Assembly: GCF_000311845.1 (NCBI RefSeq)
Contig: NZ_HE978574.1
Location: forward strand, 1,504,511 to 1,568,510
DNA length: 64,000 bases
Source of the DNA: Enorma massiliensis phI
Lineage (GTDB): Bacteria; Actinomycetota; Coriobacteriia; Coriobacteriales; Coriobacteriaceae
Reading direction: 5' to 3'
Below the pieces are notes generated by a model. That model had not been told where the DNA came from, made no database searches, and saw only the letters and a program-made list of their open reading frames with translations. Below, one piece after another: positions 27,431 to 36,408 of this stretch (its first letter is position 1; each line of letters begins with the position of its first letter). The translations under genes and the position numbers were made by a program.

Positions 27431-30400
27431 ATGACTGTACAGAACCCACTTACCGAGAAAGACTTCCAGCAGCTCGTTTATGACGGGCTGGAAATGAACG
27501 GCTACATCAAACGCGGCAACTTCGAGTTTGATTCCAAGCGCGCGATGGACCCTGGCATGCTCATGGCGTTCATCGAGGACACGCAGCCCGAGACGTTCGA
27601 GAAGCTCTGGAACCTGTTCGACGGCGACATCGAGGAGGGCATCTTTAATCGCGTCGCCACCGATATTGGCAGGCGTGGACTCATCCGCGTGTTGTGGGAC
27701 GGCGTCGACTTCGATGGCGTAGCCACGCTTGATCTCGTGTATCCGAAGCCGTCTGCCGTATTCGACCCCAATGCTGTCAGGCTCTTCGAGGAGAACGACC
27801 TCTCGGTGATGCAGGAGGTCTGGCACAAGGAAGACGAGCGGATTGATCTCGTAATCTTTCTGAACGGCTTGGCAATATTCACTATCGAGTTGAAATGTAA
27901 CTCTGCCGGAACCAGCTGGGACTATCGCGAGGCAATACGCCAGTACAAGGAGGACCGCGACTGCACAACGAGGCTGCTCGACAGCAAGGCAGGCGCTCTC
28001 GCACACTTTGCCGTAGACCTGAACGAGGTCTACGTATGCACCGAGCTGAGAGGCAAAGAATCGTCGTTCCTGCCGTTCAACAAAGGCTGTAACGAGGGTG
28101 GCGATGCTCATGCGACCGGCCCTGGTAATCCGCCGAACCCGCGAGGGCCAAGGTCGGCGTATCTCTGGGAGGAAGTTCTTACCAAGGACTCCGTCTTCAA
28201 CCTCATCTACGACTTTATCTACATGGCGACCAAGCGCAACAAGCAGGGCAAGAAGATTGGCGAGACGCGCATCTTCCCGCGCTATCAGCAGCTTCGCGCC
28301 GTTCAGAAGGTTGTCGATGACATCTCGCACAACGCTACCGCACGAAACTACCTGATAGAGCATAGTGCAGGCTCGGGAAAGACCAATACCATCGCATGGC
28401 TATCGCATAAGCTGGCGGCAGCGTATCTGCCGGGCACCGATTCACCACTGTTCGACAAGGTTGTCATCGTGACAGACCGTCGGGTTGTCGACAAGCAGCT
28501 CCAGGACACCGTGCTCGATACGGCCAAAGAACCCGCCATCGTGTGCGTAATGGACAAGGGTAAGACCTCGGCCGACCTCGGGCGTGCGTTGCATAAAAGC
28601 TATCGCATCATCGTGACGACCATGCAGAAGTTCCTGCATCTTGAGCCGGGCACCTTCGAGGGCGAGGGCAGTCACTTTGCCGTGCTCATCGACGAGGCCC
28701 ATGGCTCAACCTCGGGCAAGACGATGCAGGCCGTGAACAGCACGCTCGCAGAAGGCGTCGAGGAGGATTCGTCGCTTGACGAGCTCTCCGCATTCGTTGC
28801 AAATGACATCGCACGTTCTGGCAAGCAGCCGAATGTCACGCTCATCGGCTTCACTGCGACACCGACCGGCAAGACGCTGCAGCAGTTTGGCCAAACCGAC
28901 GCATCCGGCCAAAAGGTGGCTTTCGATCTGTACTCCATGAAGCAGGCCATCGAGGAGAGGTTCATCCTGGATGTGACCTCGAACTACGTGACCTACGATT
29001 CGTATTGCAGGGTCGTGAAGGTGATTGATGACGATCCCGAGCTGGAATCTAAGGCCGCAAAGCGGCAGCTGGCGCGCCTCATCTCGGTCGCACCGGGGAC
29101 CATCGAGGGCAACCTATCCGTGGTGGTCGACCATTTCGCATCAACGGTTGCCATGACGCTTGGCGGCAAGGCGAAGGCGATGGTGGTGACCGCTGGACGC
29201 GAGGAGGCCGTACGCTACTACCTCGCATACGAGGGGATGCGGAGAGCCCACATGCAGACAATGGGCTCGTACCGCGCCCTCGTGGCGTTCACTGGCTCTG
29301 TTTCTGTTGACGGGACGGATTACACGGAGGTCGGCATCAACGGTTTCGCCGAGGAGAAGCTGCCCGACTATTTCGATACCGATGACTACCGCATACTGTT
29401 CGTCGCTGATAAGTACCAGACGGGCTTCGATCAGAATCTCCTTGCGGCAATGTATGTGGACAAGCGTCTATCGGGCATCACCTGCGTGCAGACGCTTTCG
29501 AGGCTCAACCGCATCTGCCCGCCATACGAGAAGCGCACCTTTGTTCTCGATTACCGAAACAGCTACGACAACGTGAGGAAATCGTTCGCCCCTTATTACG
29601 AGGACACGTTGCTCACCGAGCCGCTGACCATCGACGATGTGAGGGAGACCGAGCGCAGGCTCCTCGGCTATGGCATCCTCGACCTCGATGACGTCGAAGA
29701 GTTCAACACGCTGCTCGCGAAGGCCCATCGGACCAACAGCGAGAAGGGCCGCATGTGGGCACTTCTCGACTCTGCCGCCACGCTGGTTAGGGCGATGGAG
29801 GAGGACGAGGCCGACGAAGTCAGACGCGTCATCAGGAACTTCATCAAGCAGTACGGCTTCCTTCTGCAGGCTGCGCCGTTCGTGAACAAGAACATGCACA
29901 TGGAGTACAACTTCTGCGTGTCGCTCATTCGCGAGATTGACTCCGGTCATGGTGGTGGGAACGATTTCAACATCGCCGATAAAGTCTCGCTCGAAGATTT
30001 CACGGTCGAGAAGTCGGGCGAACACGTTGGTGTCCCACTTGAGCCCGAGCCTGAGGTTCATATCCCGAAGGGAACGGGCACCGGTCTTGCCGAGGACCAG
30101 TACGAGAAGCTTTCGCGCATCATTGAGGAGTGGAGCGCTCGATTCGGGTTGACGCTCGATCCCGTGGTGCATGCGGGGTCGCTTGTCTCGTTGCTTGACA
30201 CGCTCCGCGCCGATCCGAAGGTGCAGCAAAGTGCGAGGGTCAACACTGCCCGCGACTTCCGCAACACGGTGGATGACCGCGCTGAGGACGCGTTGGTCAA
30301 AGACTACGACCAGGACAACGAGTGGTATGGCTTCCTCTTGAACAACGAGGAAGCTCGCAGGCAGCTGGTTCATGCGTTTGTCGATGACGTGTATCGGAGC

Positions 30401-30436
30401 CTGCACGGCGCTGGCGATAACTCGCCGCAGGAATAG
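27431..30436 (+). CDS. hsdR: Type I restriction endonuclease subunit HsdR
   Basis: ATP-dependent DNA translocase/nuclease of 1001 residues. The N-terminal PD-(D/E)xK nuclease has its E-x-K in FTIELKCNS near residue 150. SF2 motor: Walker A EHSAGSGKTNT near 310, motif II LIDEAHGS near 420, motif III-like FTATPTGK near 478, and motif VI region QTLSRLNR near 695. The C-terminal helical region binds the HsdM2S core. Nothing is truncated, so restriction should be functional. It starts 9 bp after hsdS. Confidence 0.93.
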   Translation: MTVQNPLTEKDFQQLVYDGLEMNGYIKRGNFEFDSKRAMDPGMLMAFIEDTQPETFEKLWNLFDGDIEEGIFNRVATDIGRRGLIRVLWDGVDFDGVATLDLVYPKPSAVFDPNAVRLFEENDLSVMQEVWHKEDERIDLVIFLNGLAIFTIELKCNSAGTSWDYREAIRQYKEDRDCTTRLLDSKAGALAHFAVDLNEVYVCTELRGKESSFLPFNKGCNEGGDAHATGPGNPPNPRGPRSAYLWEEVLTKDSVFNLIYDFIYMATKRNKQGKKIGETRIFPRYQQLRAVQKVVDDISHNATARNYLIEHSAGSGKTNTIAWLSHKLAAAYLPGTDSPLFDKVVIVTDRRVVDKQLQDTVLDTAKEPAIVCVMDKGKTSADLGRALHKSYRIIVTTMQKFLHLEPGTFEGEGSHFAVLIDEAHGSTSGKTMQAVNSTLAEGVEEDSSLDELSAFVANDIARSGKQPNVTLIGFTATPTGKTLQQFGQTDASGQKVAFDLYSMKQAIEERFILDVTSNYVTYDSYCRVVKVIDDDPELESKAAKRQLARLISVAPGTIEGNLSVVVDHFASTVAMTLGGKAKAMVVTAGREEAVRYYLAYEGMRRAHMQTMGSYRALVAFTGSVSVDGTDYTEVGINGFAEEKLPDYFDTDDYRILFVADKYQTGFDQNLLAAMYVDKRLSGITCVQTLSRLNRICPPYEKRTFVLDYRNSYDNVRKSFAPYYEDTLLTEPLTIDDVRETERRLLGYGILDLDDVEEFNTLLAKAHRTNSEKGRMWALLDSAATLVRAMEEDEADEVRRVIRNFIKQYGFLLQAAPFVNKNMHMEYNFCVSLIREIDSGHGGGNDFNIADKVSLEDFTVEKSGEHVGVPLEPEPEVHIPKGTGTGLAEDQYEKLSRIIEEWSARFGLTLDPVVHAGSLVSLLDTLRADPKVQQSARVNTARDFRNTVDDRAEDALVKDYDQDNEWYGFLLNNEEARRQLVHAFVDDVYRSLHGAGDNSPQE

Positions 30437-30456
30437 ACTCTGATAAGGGGCGCAGT

Positions 30457-31287
30457 ATGGCAAGACTGAAGACCATGACAACGCAGTTCATTGATGGCGA
30501 GCCCAACGGGGTGCGAATCTGCCGCTGCACGCTCTCGACCATGACCACGGTGTTCGTGCCGAGACCGCTCCTCTCCCGCGCAAAGCAAATTGCAGACTTG
30601 CCGATGCGCGGCATCTACTACCTCATCAACGACGAGGATGGGGCCATCTCTCGTTTGTACGTTGGACAGACCAAGCAGGGCATCGCACGGCTCGACGACC
30701 ACAACGCTAAGAAGGACTTCTGGAACAAGGCGATACTGTTCCTCTCGGATGACATTCAGTCGTTCTCGCTCGATAACGTGAGCGCACTTGAGAAGTTCGC
30801 CATCGAGCAGGCGACCGCATCGAAGCGGTACACCGTGGAGAACAAGGTGGATCCGCGCTACGTGATCGACCAGTACCAAAAGCCCACCGTCGAGCAAATC
30901 TACGAGGAGATCGCCTTCGTGATGGGCACGTTCGACTACCAGATCGAGGATAGCGATGACGCGTTGGCGGACGTGAAGCTGTTCTACACTTCGCGGCGCG
31001 GCGTGCGCGCGCGTGGTGTGTATACGGGCGATACGTTCGATGTGCTTGAGGGCTCACCTGTTGACCTTAAAGTGAAGCCGAAGCTCGACCGCTACGAGAA
31101 GCTGCGGCAGGAGCTGCTGGCGTCCGGTGACCTAGTCCAGGATGGCGATGGCGGACGGCTGGTGAAGACGGTCTCCTTCTCGACGCCCAGCGGCGCAGCC
31201 GACTTCGTGTTGGGTGGGTCCAACAACGGATGGATTGAGTGGAAAGACGGCGACAAGCAGACGCTGGATGCGCTGTATAGGAAGTAA
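30457..31287 (+). CDS. GIY-YIG nuclease family protein with DUF4357-like C-terminus
   Basis: 276 residues, 20 bp after hsdR with AAGGGG upstream, so probably in the hsd operon. The GIY-YIG core is at about residues 48-125: GIYYLINDEDG, RLYVGQT, a following Arg-x-x-x-His (RLDDH) and the Glu in LEKFAIEQA. The C-terminus (about 238-276, PSGAADFVLGGSNNGW) resembles DUF4357, often fused to GIY-YIG or DNA-modification proteins. It may be an accessory nuclease of the restriction system or a cargo gene; the role is inferred from position only. Confidence 0.8.
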   Translation: MARLKTMTTQFIDGEPNGVRICRCTLSTMTTVFVPRPLLSRAKQIADLPMRGIYYLINDEDGAISRLYVGQTKQGIARLDDHNAKKDFWNKAILFLSDDIQSFSLDNVSALEKFAIEQATASKRYTVENKVDPRYVIDQYQKPTVEQIYEEIAFVMGTFDYQIEDSDDALADVKLFYTSRRGVRARGVYTGDTFDVLEGSPVDLKVKPKLDRYEKLRQELLASGDLVQDGDGGRLVKTVSFSTPSGAADFVLGGSNNGWIEWKDGDKQTLDALYRK

Positions 31288-31491
31288 GATGGTCGTGGAC
31301 GAAGCGGGTTTCTACAGACTGCGCAGCTAATATGTGACCTTTACCTACTATGCAAGTTGAGAGTGCTAACTGCCGGACAGATGCTTACAGTTACCCAAAA
31401 GTCCAGTAACGTGAAGCCTTCGGTGACGTCAGGGGGTATATACTTTCTAATTCAAACTTCGGCAGTTTGAAACCAAGCGAAAGGAGGAGCC

Positions 31492-32028
31492 TTGATTCCT
31501 GAATTGCAAGAAATCGGTGCAGTTCGCAGGGTTCTTCCGCTTGGCCGATATCAGACGACCATGGATGAGCTACGCAATAAATACGTACCCGAAGACAATG
31601 CAAATCGCCGTGAGATATGGGATGCATTCCAAGAAGTAACCGCCGTCGTGCAGCAAGCTTATGGAAGGCTCTCGGCTGTATGGATTGGCGGCAGCTTTAT
31701 CACCTCAGAGGAAGTGCCGCACGATATCGACGTCGTCTATCTGGTTGATGGCGATGCGTATAACAAAGCTGCCAGTGACCCGAGGGGCCAGTTCATTACA
31801 CAGGTCCTTCTGCACAAGAACCCGCTCATCAAGCGCCTGAACGACCGTGTTGACTCCTACTTGCTGCCAGTGCCGCCAACTGAGTACGGGTACGACTACA
31901 ACTACATGGTGACACGTGGTTATTGGGACCAGTTCTGGTCGAAGGCACGTTTTGCTGAAGGAAACGATCGCTGGCATTATCCGGCTGCAGGGTACCTGGA
32001 GGTGATTATCGATGGCTACGACGCCTAA
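31492..32028 (+). CDS. nucleotidyltransferase-fold protein (DUF6932-like)
   Basis: 178 residues with a TTG start at 31492 directly behind AAGGAGGAG. The middle holds the polymerase-beta/minimal nucleotidyltransferase signature: GGSF near residue 66, then PHDIDVVYLV near 76 (the D-x-D metal pair as DID). The rest is helical. Such small NTases are common toxins, AMPylators or defence factors. The next gene starts inside this one, so the two are translationally coupled. Substrate and role are unknown; DUF6932 membership is recalled from the motif layout and should be tested. Confidence 0.7.
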   Translation: MIPELQEIGAVRRVLPLGRYQTTMDELRNKYVPEDNANRREIWDAFQEVTAVVQQAYGRLSAVWIGGSFITSEEVPHDIDVVYLVDGDAYNKAASDPRGQFITQVLLHKNPLIKRLNDRVDSYLLPVPPTEYGYDYNYMVTRGYWDQFWSKARFAEGNDRWHYPAAGYLEVIIDGYDA

Positions 32029-33001
32029 CCTCGATGACTATTTGTCCTCCCTGGGCTTTGACCCCGATGTCACCTATACGGTGCCAGAGAACCCTGCTGA
32101 TGCGGCCCTGATGGGTGTGAACGCCTTTGTCCGCGAACACTCTCCAGAGGACGACCCCGCGTCTATTGGTGTGATTCACATCACCGGACCTTCCGTAAAG
32201 GGTCACACCGCACCGCTCAAAGCCGTCGGCACGTTCCTCTCGGCCCTGCAAGACGGTGTTGATGCAATTGGGGCTTCCATTCAGGGAATTATGACTTCTG
32301 CAGGCGCATTGCCATTCAGCGTTACCGGTAGGACACAGCTTTCCATGGTGGCATCGCCAATGCCTGGCTCTGTGGTCATACAGGTCGCTCCAACGCTTGA
32401 CAGAATATCGGACCTCTATCCCGAGGGGAAGGACCAGTCGCTCTTCGATCTCGAGGACGAAATCGGCGCGCGGCCTCTTGCCGACCTGGCGTTTGACGAA
32501 TTCTCATCTCTGATTAAGGATCTCAACGTCGATGGGCCAGACAAGACGGATTTTCTCGACCGACTTACGGACCATGGCCCACGCGTGGCCTCTACCATGA
32601 AAGCCTTCTGTGATTCTGTCGACAAAGGCGCGCTTGACGTTGACTTCGAATGGGAGGAACCTGGTAGGCCGCCCGAGACGTCTAGATTGACGCATGAGAC
32701 AGCTAAACACGCTTCCGTCGTCATTCAGAACGCAAATATCGATAGCGAGACGATTCACATCGTTGGCAAAATCCTGACTGTAACCATGTCGCAGAAAGAT
32801 AAGCTCCGTGTCCTCACGGACAGCGAGCAAGAAATAACGCTCTCTATAGGAACGATTTCAGCTGCCGATGTAGTGACCCTGCATCCTGGCGATCAGGTTG
32901 ACATCGAGGCAGAGCGGCGGGTCAGCCGTCGTCCAGGTGGTCGGAGCTACGAAAAGTTAATCGGAATCTCGCTTCAAAAGCTCCCTGGTCTTCAGGAATG
33001 A
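32012..33001 (+). CDS. unknown protein coupled to the NTase-fold gene
   Basis: 329 residues. ATG 32012 is preceded by CTGGAGGTG and overlaps the end of the nucleotidyltransferase gene by 17 bases. I recognise no named family. There is no signal peptide or TM helix. The C-terminal 70 residues (DKLRVLTDSEQEITLSIGTI, then a basic RRVSRRPGGRSY) look like a small beta-barrel with a basic loop, possibly nucleic-acid binding. The N-terminal half is acidic. The tight coupling suggests a two-component module such as a toxin/antidote or an effector/sensor pair. Confidence 0.75.
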   Translation: MATTPNLDDYLSSLGFDPDVTYTVPENPADAALMGVNAFVREHSPEDDPASIGVIHITGPSVKGHTAPLKAVGTFLSALQDGVDAIGASIQGIMTSAGALPFSVTGRTQLSMVASPMPGSVVIQVAPTLDRISDLYPEGKDQSLFDLEDEIGARPLADLAFDEFSSLIKDLNVDGPDKTDFLDRLTDHGPRVASTMKAFCDSVDKGALDVDFEWEEPGRPPETSRLTHETAKHASVVIQNANIDSETIHIVGKILTVTMSQKDKLRVLTDSEQEITLSIGTISAADVVTLHPGDQVDIEAERRVSRRPGGRSYEKLIGISLQKLPGLQE

Positions 33002-33053
33002 GATTGTGACAGAGTAGTTGGCTCAGCTACGAATCTAGATGAGCTTGTGACAG

Positions 33054-33081
33054 CCCCTTAGCCTACATACAGGTTAAGGGG
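33054..33081 (+). terminator. hairpin after the NTase pair
   Basis: CCCCTTAGCC (33054-33063) pairs with GGTTAAGGGG (33072-33081) apart from one mismatch. It lacks a strong T run, so termination is only possible. Confidence 0.4.
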
Positions 33082-33120
33082 CCGAATTCTTTGTCGGCCA
33101 CGACACGAAAGGTGGCTGAC

Positions 33121-33615
33121 ATGGCCGGTGATAACCATGGCGACAAGACGCAGGAGGAGCCGCAAGCCCAGGAAGACCTCGGGCAGCAGCAGGCGGCGCA
33201 AGACCAGCCGCAGGTGAGCGGCACCGATTGGGAGAAGGCCGTCGCGGAGCGTGACGAGAAGATCGCGGCGCTGGAAGCCCAAGTGGCAGAGGCCGCCAGG
33301 AACGCAGAGACGGCCGAACAACTGCGCAACCAGATCGCGGAGCTCAAGGCCCAGGGCGAGTCCGACCGGATCGACTTCAAGCTGCAGCTGGCAGGCGTGC
33401 GAAACGTGAAGGTCGCGCGTGCTGTCCTGGGCGACCACGCCGGTGACGTCGACGCGCTCAAGGAGGCCGAGCCGTGGCTGTTCGCCGACACCCCCGCAAA
33501 GCAACAGGGTGGCAAGACCGGACTTCCCAACGCCGGTACCAGCTCGGATGCCGACAAGACGATAAAACGCTGGCGCAGGCTCGCCGGCGTGGACGATTCC
33601 AACGACAACGCATAG
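33121..33615 (+). CDS. phage scaffold protein (GP20-like)
   Basis: 164 residues starting at MAGDNHGDK (ATG 33121, with AAAGGTGG upstream). An acidic, Gln-rich N-terminus is followed by a coiled coil at about residues 40-80 (AERDEKIAALEAQVAEAA) and the C-terminal part typical of phage minor structural GP20/scaffold proteins (KLQLAGVRNVKVARAVLG). It directly precedes a capsid gene, as in tailed phages. Portal, terminase and tail genes are missing, so this is a prophage remnant. Confidence 0.78.
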   Translation: MAGDNHGDKTQEEPQAQEDLGQQQAAQDQPQVSGTDWEKAVAERDEKIAALEAQVAEAARNAETAEQLRNQIAELKAQGESDRIDFKLQLAGVRNVKVARAVLGDHAGDVDALKEAEPWLFADTPAKQQGGKTGLPNAGTSSDADKTIKRWRRLAGVDDSNDNA

Positions 33616-33627
33616 GAGGGCTGAGAC

Positions 33628-34335
33628 ATGGCCAACAGCATCGAGTTCGCGAAGAACTACACCGGCATCCTCGACGAGGTGTACCAGAGGGCGGCGGTCT
33701 CGCGCTGCCTGAACAGCAGCGGGCGCATGGTCCGCGCCGGGCGCAACGCCAAGGAGATCCTCATCCCGAAGATCTCCGTCACGGGACTCGGGGACTACAC
33801 CCGCAACGTGGGCTACAAGACCGGGTCCATCACCTACGAGTACGAGACGCACAGCTTCGGCTACGACCGGGCCATCCGCCTGTTCGCGGACGTCATGGAC
33901 GTGGAGGAGAGCGGCGTCCTGGACTGCTTCGTCGAGGCGGGAGCGGAGCTACAGCGCACGCAGGTCGCGCCGGAGGGCGACGCCTACACGTTCAGCCAGA
34001 TCGCGTCTACCGAGGGCGTGACCGTGAAGGGCGAGGACCTCTCCGAGGCGTCCGCCGTGGACGTGCTCGCTGCCCTACGCGCCGTGACCAACGACATGGA
34101 CGAGAAGCAGGTGTCCACCGGCAGCCGCTACCTGTTCATTACGCCGACGCTGCGCGGCATCCTGGACGACTTCTCGCTGGCGAACCCGACGCGATCCAAC
34201 CGCGTGCTCGAGCGTTTTAGCCGCATCGTGGAGGTACCTCAGGTGCGCTTCTACACGGCCTGGATTGGCAACATTTATTTGGACGGTTTTGAGAGGGGCA
34301 TTCCCGCCTTCCTGAACTCGACGGGGCTCATGTAG
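33628..34335 (+). pseudogene. phage major capsid protein, 3'-truncated by IS3
   Basis: About 211 phage residues (MANSIEFAKNYTGILDEVYQ onward) resemble a tailed-phage major capsid protein. At 34260/34261 the gene meets the end of the IS3 element; the last 24 codons before the stop at 34335 read through IS DNA. GAGGGCTG precedes ATG 33628. The C-terminal part of the capsid and all later phage genes are gone. Confidence 0.8.
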
Positions 34336-35132
34336 CCGAGCGTCGAGTGGATCCTGAGGTTGTTGTACCAGTGCACGTAGTCGGACAGCCCTGCCTGCAG
34401 GTCGCGCAGGTCCCGGAAGCTCTCCCTGTAGACGAGTCCGGCCTTGAGCATCTTGTTCGTCGACTCGTCGACGGCGTTGTCGTAGGGGCAGCCCCTGGCG
34501 GAGAGCGACCGCTCTACGCCGAAGGCCTCTAGCATGAGGTCGATCTCGGCGTTGTCGAACTCGCTGCCGCGGTCGGTGTGGAACACCGCGATGTCGGATA
34601 TCGGGAACTCCAGGGTGGCGAAGGCCGCCTTGACGAGCAGCGCGTCCCTCCTGCTGCCCGCGGCGCGGCCGACGATCTCCCTGTTGTAGAGGTCGACGAG
34701 CAGGCGGACGTAGCACCACGATCCGCCCGCGCGCACGTAGGTGAGGTCGCTGCAGACGTGCGTGCGCGGCGCGCGGCCGTCGAACTCGCGGGCCACCAGG
34801 TTCGGCAGCTCCGCCTCGTTCGGCTTGCCGGGGTGGACCTTGAACCGCTTCCTCCCGTACGCGCTCGAGAGGCCGTTCTCCCTCATGATCCGCGCGATCC
34901 GCCTTCGGCTCGCCGATATGCCGCGTCGCTCGAGCGACGCCTTGACCTTCCTCGACCCGTACCTGCCCCTGCTTTCCGCGTGGGCGGCGAGCACGTCGGG
35001 CTCGATGGGGTCCGGCGCGGGCGGCGTCTCCGGGTGGGAGCGCAGGTGGTAGTAGGTGGAGCGCGGCACGCCGAGGATCTCGCACTGCGCTGATACCGGG
35101 CAGCGGTCGGCGTTAGCCGCTATCGCCGTCAC
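34275..35132 (-). CDS. IS3-family transposase orfB (DDE integrase core)
   Basis: Catalytic half of the transposase, about 285 residues from a GTG at 35132 that overlaps the orfA stop (GTGA); more likely it is made as an OrfAB fusion by -1 frameshifting. Domains: HTH_21-like (SRGRYGSRKVKASL) then the rve integrase core. DDE residues are visible: CSDLTYV, FHTDRGSEF, and the Glu in VDESTNKMLK. Intact, so the element may be active. Confidence 0.87.
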   Translation of the reverse strand: MTAIAANADRCPVSAQCEILGVPRSTYYHLRSHPETPPAPDPIEPDVLAAHAESRGRYGSRKVKASLERRGISASRRRIARIMRENGLSSAYGRKRFKVHPGKPNEAELPNLVAREFDGRAPRTHVCSDLTYVRAGGSWCYVRLLVDLYNREIVGRAAGSRRDALLVKAAFATLEFPISDIAVFHTDRGSEFDNAEIDLMLEAFGVERSLSARGCPYDNAVDESTNKMLKAGLVYRESFRDLRDLQAGLSDYVHWYNNLRIHSTLGYMSPVEFRKAGMPLSKPSK

Positions 35133-35416
35133 TTTCGTGCGAATATCAGCGCCGCTTGCTTTGGGACGTCGACCTCCATGCGGGGCCTCTTGTCCTCGCG
35201 CTCCAGCTCGATGACCCTGTCCTGCTCGGGCGTCCTGTTGTCCGCGGCCCGCGGCGAGCCGGTGGCGTTCATCGACTTGATCCAGCGCTCGAGCGCGCTC
35301 TTGCCGAGATCGCACTCCTCCATGATCTCGCGCCTGGGCTTGCCGGCGTCGTGCAGCCCGACGATCTGCCTCTTGAACTCGTCGGTGAAGTGCCTCGGGT
35401 GCTTCGGGTCCCTCAT
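35129..35416 (-). CDS. IS3-family transposase orfA
   Basis: 95-residue HTH protein (FTDEFKRQIVGLHDAGKPRR, then a leucine-zipper-like end). It starts at ATG 35416 with GGGAGGGAGAC upstream and ends KQAALIFARK, the usual end of IS3 OrfA. Its stop overlaps the orfB frame by four bases. Confidence 0.87.
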   Translation of the reverse strand: MRDPKHPRHFTDEFKRQIVGLHDAGKPRREIMEECDLGKSALERWIKSMNATGSPRAADNRTPEQDRVIELEREDKRPRMEVDVPKQAALIFARK

Positions 35417-35474
35417 GTCTCCCTCCCGTCCCTCGCGCCCTCTTCAGATTGTCCAATCTAGTGTAGCCAATCCA

Positions 35475-35935
35475 TCATCGTCTCCGAGAGCGGCGGGGGC
35501 AAGAGCTATCTGGCCCAGGCCCTGGGCGTCGCCGCGTGCCGCAGGCTCCTCTCCGTGCGCTACGTCCGCCTCAACGACATGTTCCGCGAGATCAACGTCG
35601 CAAGGACCGAGGGCAGGCTCTACGACGCCCTCGACGAGTTCTCGAAGCCGAGCCTGCTCATCATCGACGACTTCTTCACCACGCCGGTGGAGAACCCGGC
35701 AAACGCGATGGACCTCTTCGAGATACTGGAGGCACGGGAGGGCAGGGGCTCCACACTGATCGCGACCCAGCTCGAGCCCGACCAGTGGTACCTGAGGATC
35801 AACTCCGACCTGTGCGCGGACTCCATCCTGAACAGGGTCGTGGAGCATGCCAGGTTCCTGGACATCAAGGGCCCCAACATGCGCGAGTACACCGCCAGGC
35901 TGAAGGCGGAGAGGGAGAAGGGATACTGGGACTAA
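35475..35935 (+). pseudogene. istB: IstB-like IS21 helper ATPase, 5'-truncated
   Basis: About 152 residues of an IS21-type AAA+ helper remain. The reading begins at the IS3 junction with the Walker A region SESGGGKSYLAQALG and includes Walker B LLIIDDFF near residue 65 and sensor motifs. The N-terminal DNA-binding part is lost to the IS3 end, and no istA is nearby. An inverted GTACCGC/GCGGTAC pair just after the stop (about 35945-35973) may be the old IS21 end. Confidence 0.82.
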
Positions 35936-36408
35936 GTCACCGGTACCGCTTTCGCAGAACGGCGGTACTAAATACGTGCAGTACTCACAGTCTCCGAGAG
36001 GACCGGCCCTCGCAAAACCTCGGAGGTTTTTGCATCTGTGTACATCATCATGGCATCAGCCTCGCGTCGAATCAAGGACCCTCGCGGGAAACGCAGGGTG
36101 GGATACAAGAGGGTTCTGCGTCCCATAGCGAGCGATTGTATCGTCCGCCATGGTGGGCGGAGGTCAGCGACCGCGTCAAACTCCGCCGGGGCGACGTAGT
36201 TACCGGCGAGTATGTCGCGCAAGGCGACGGTAGTCACGAGCTGCTGCGCACAACGGTGACGAAGCCTGGCTCGGCGACCACCGCTGTTATATGAAATATG
36301 GCCATGACAAACATCGTTTTTAGTCGTAGATAGCGAGACTGTTATTCTCTTGACTGGTTACTTGAATATGAAAGTAGTCGCTCAATCCTTATCCGAATAT
36401 TACTGAGA
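35936..36408. other. gene-free region between istB remnant and unknown operon
   Basis: About 470 bp. The only frame worth noting is a minus-strand one (35968-36237, GTG start) without ribosome site or known domain, and I do not call it. GC content falls sharply towards the AT-rich unknown operon. No tRNA or clear terminator is seen. Confidence 0.45.

Larger units (their letters stand above)
34261..35474 (-). mobile_element. IS3-family insertion sequence, 1214 bp
   Basis: Imperfect terminal inverted repeats, both starting TGGATTGGC, lie at 34261 and 35474 (complement). Inside are orfA and orfB in the -1-frameshift arrangement of IS3 elements. The bases outside the ends (GCC on the left, TCA on the right) are not a duplicated target site, and the flanks belong to unrelated genes (phage capsid, istB). 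This suggests that a rearrangement or IS-mediated deletion followed insertion. Confidence 0.88.

Noticed and set aside
35968..36237. 89-codon minus-strand frame after the istB remnant (starting TTVALRDILAGNYV)
   Set aside because: GTG start without a ribosome site, no recognised family, and the second half looks random; probably non-coding island DNA.
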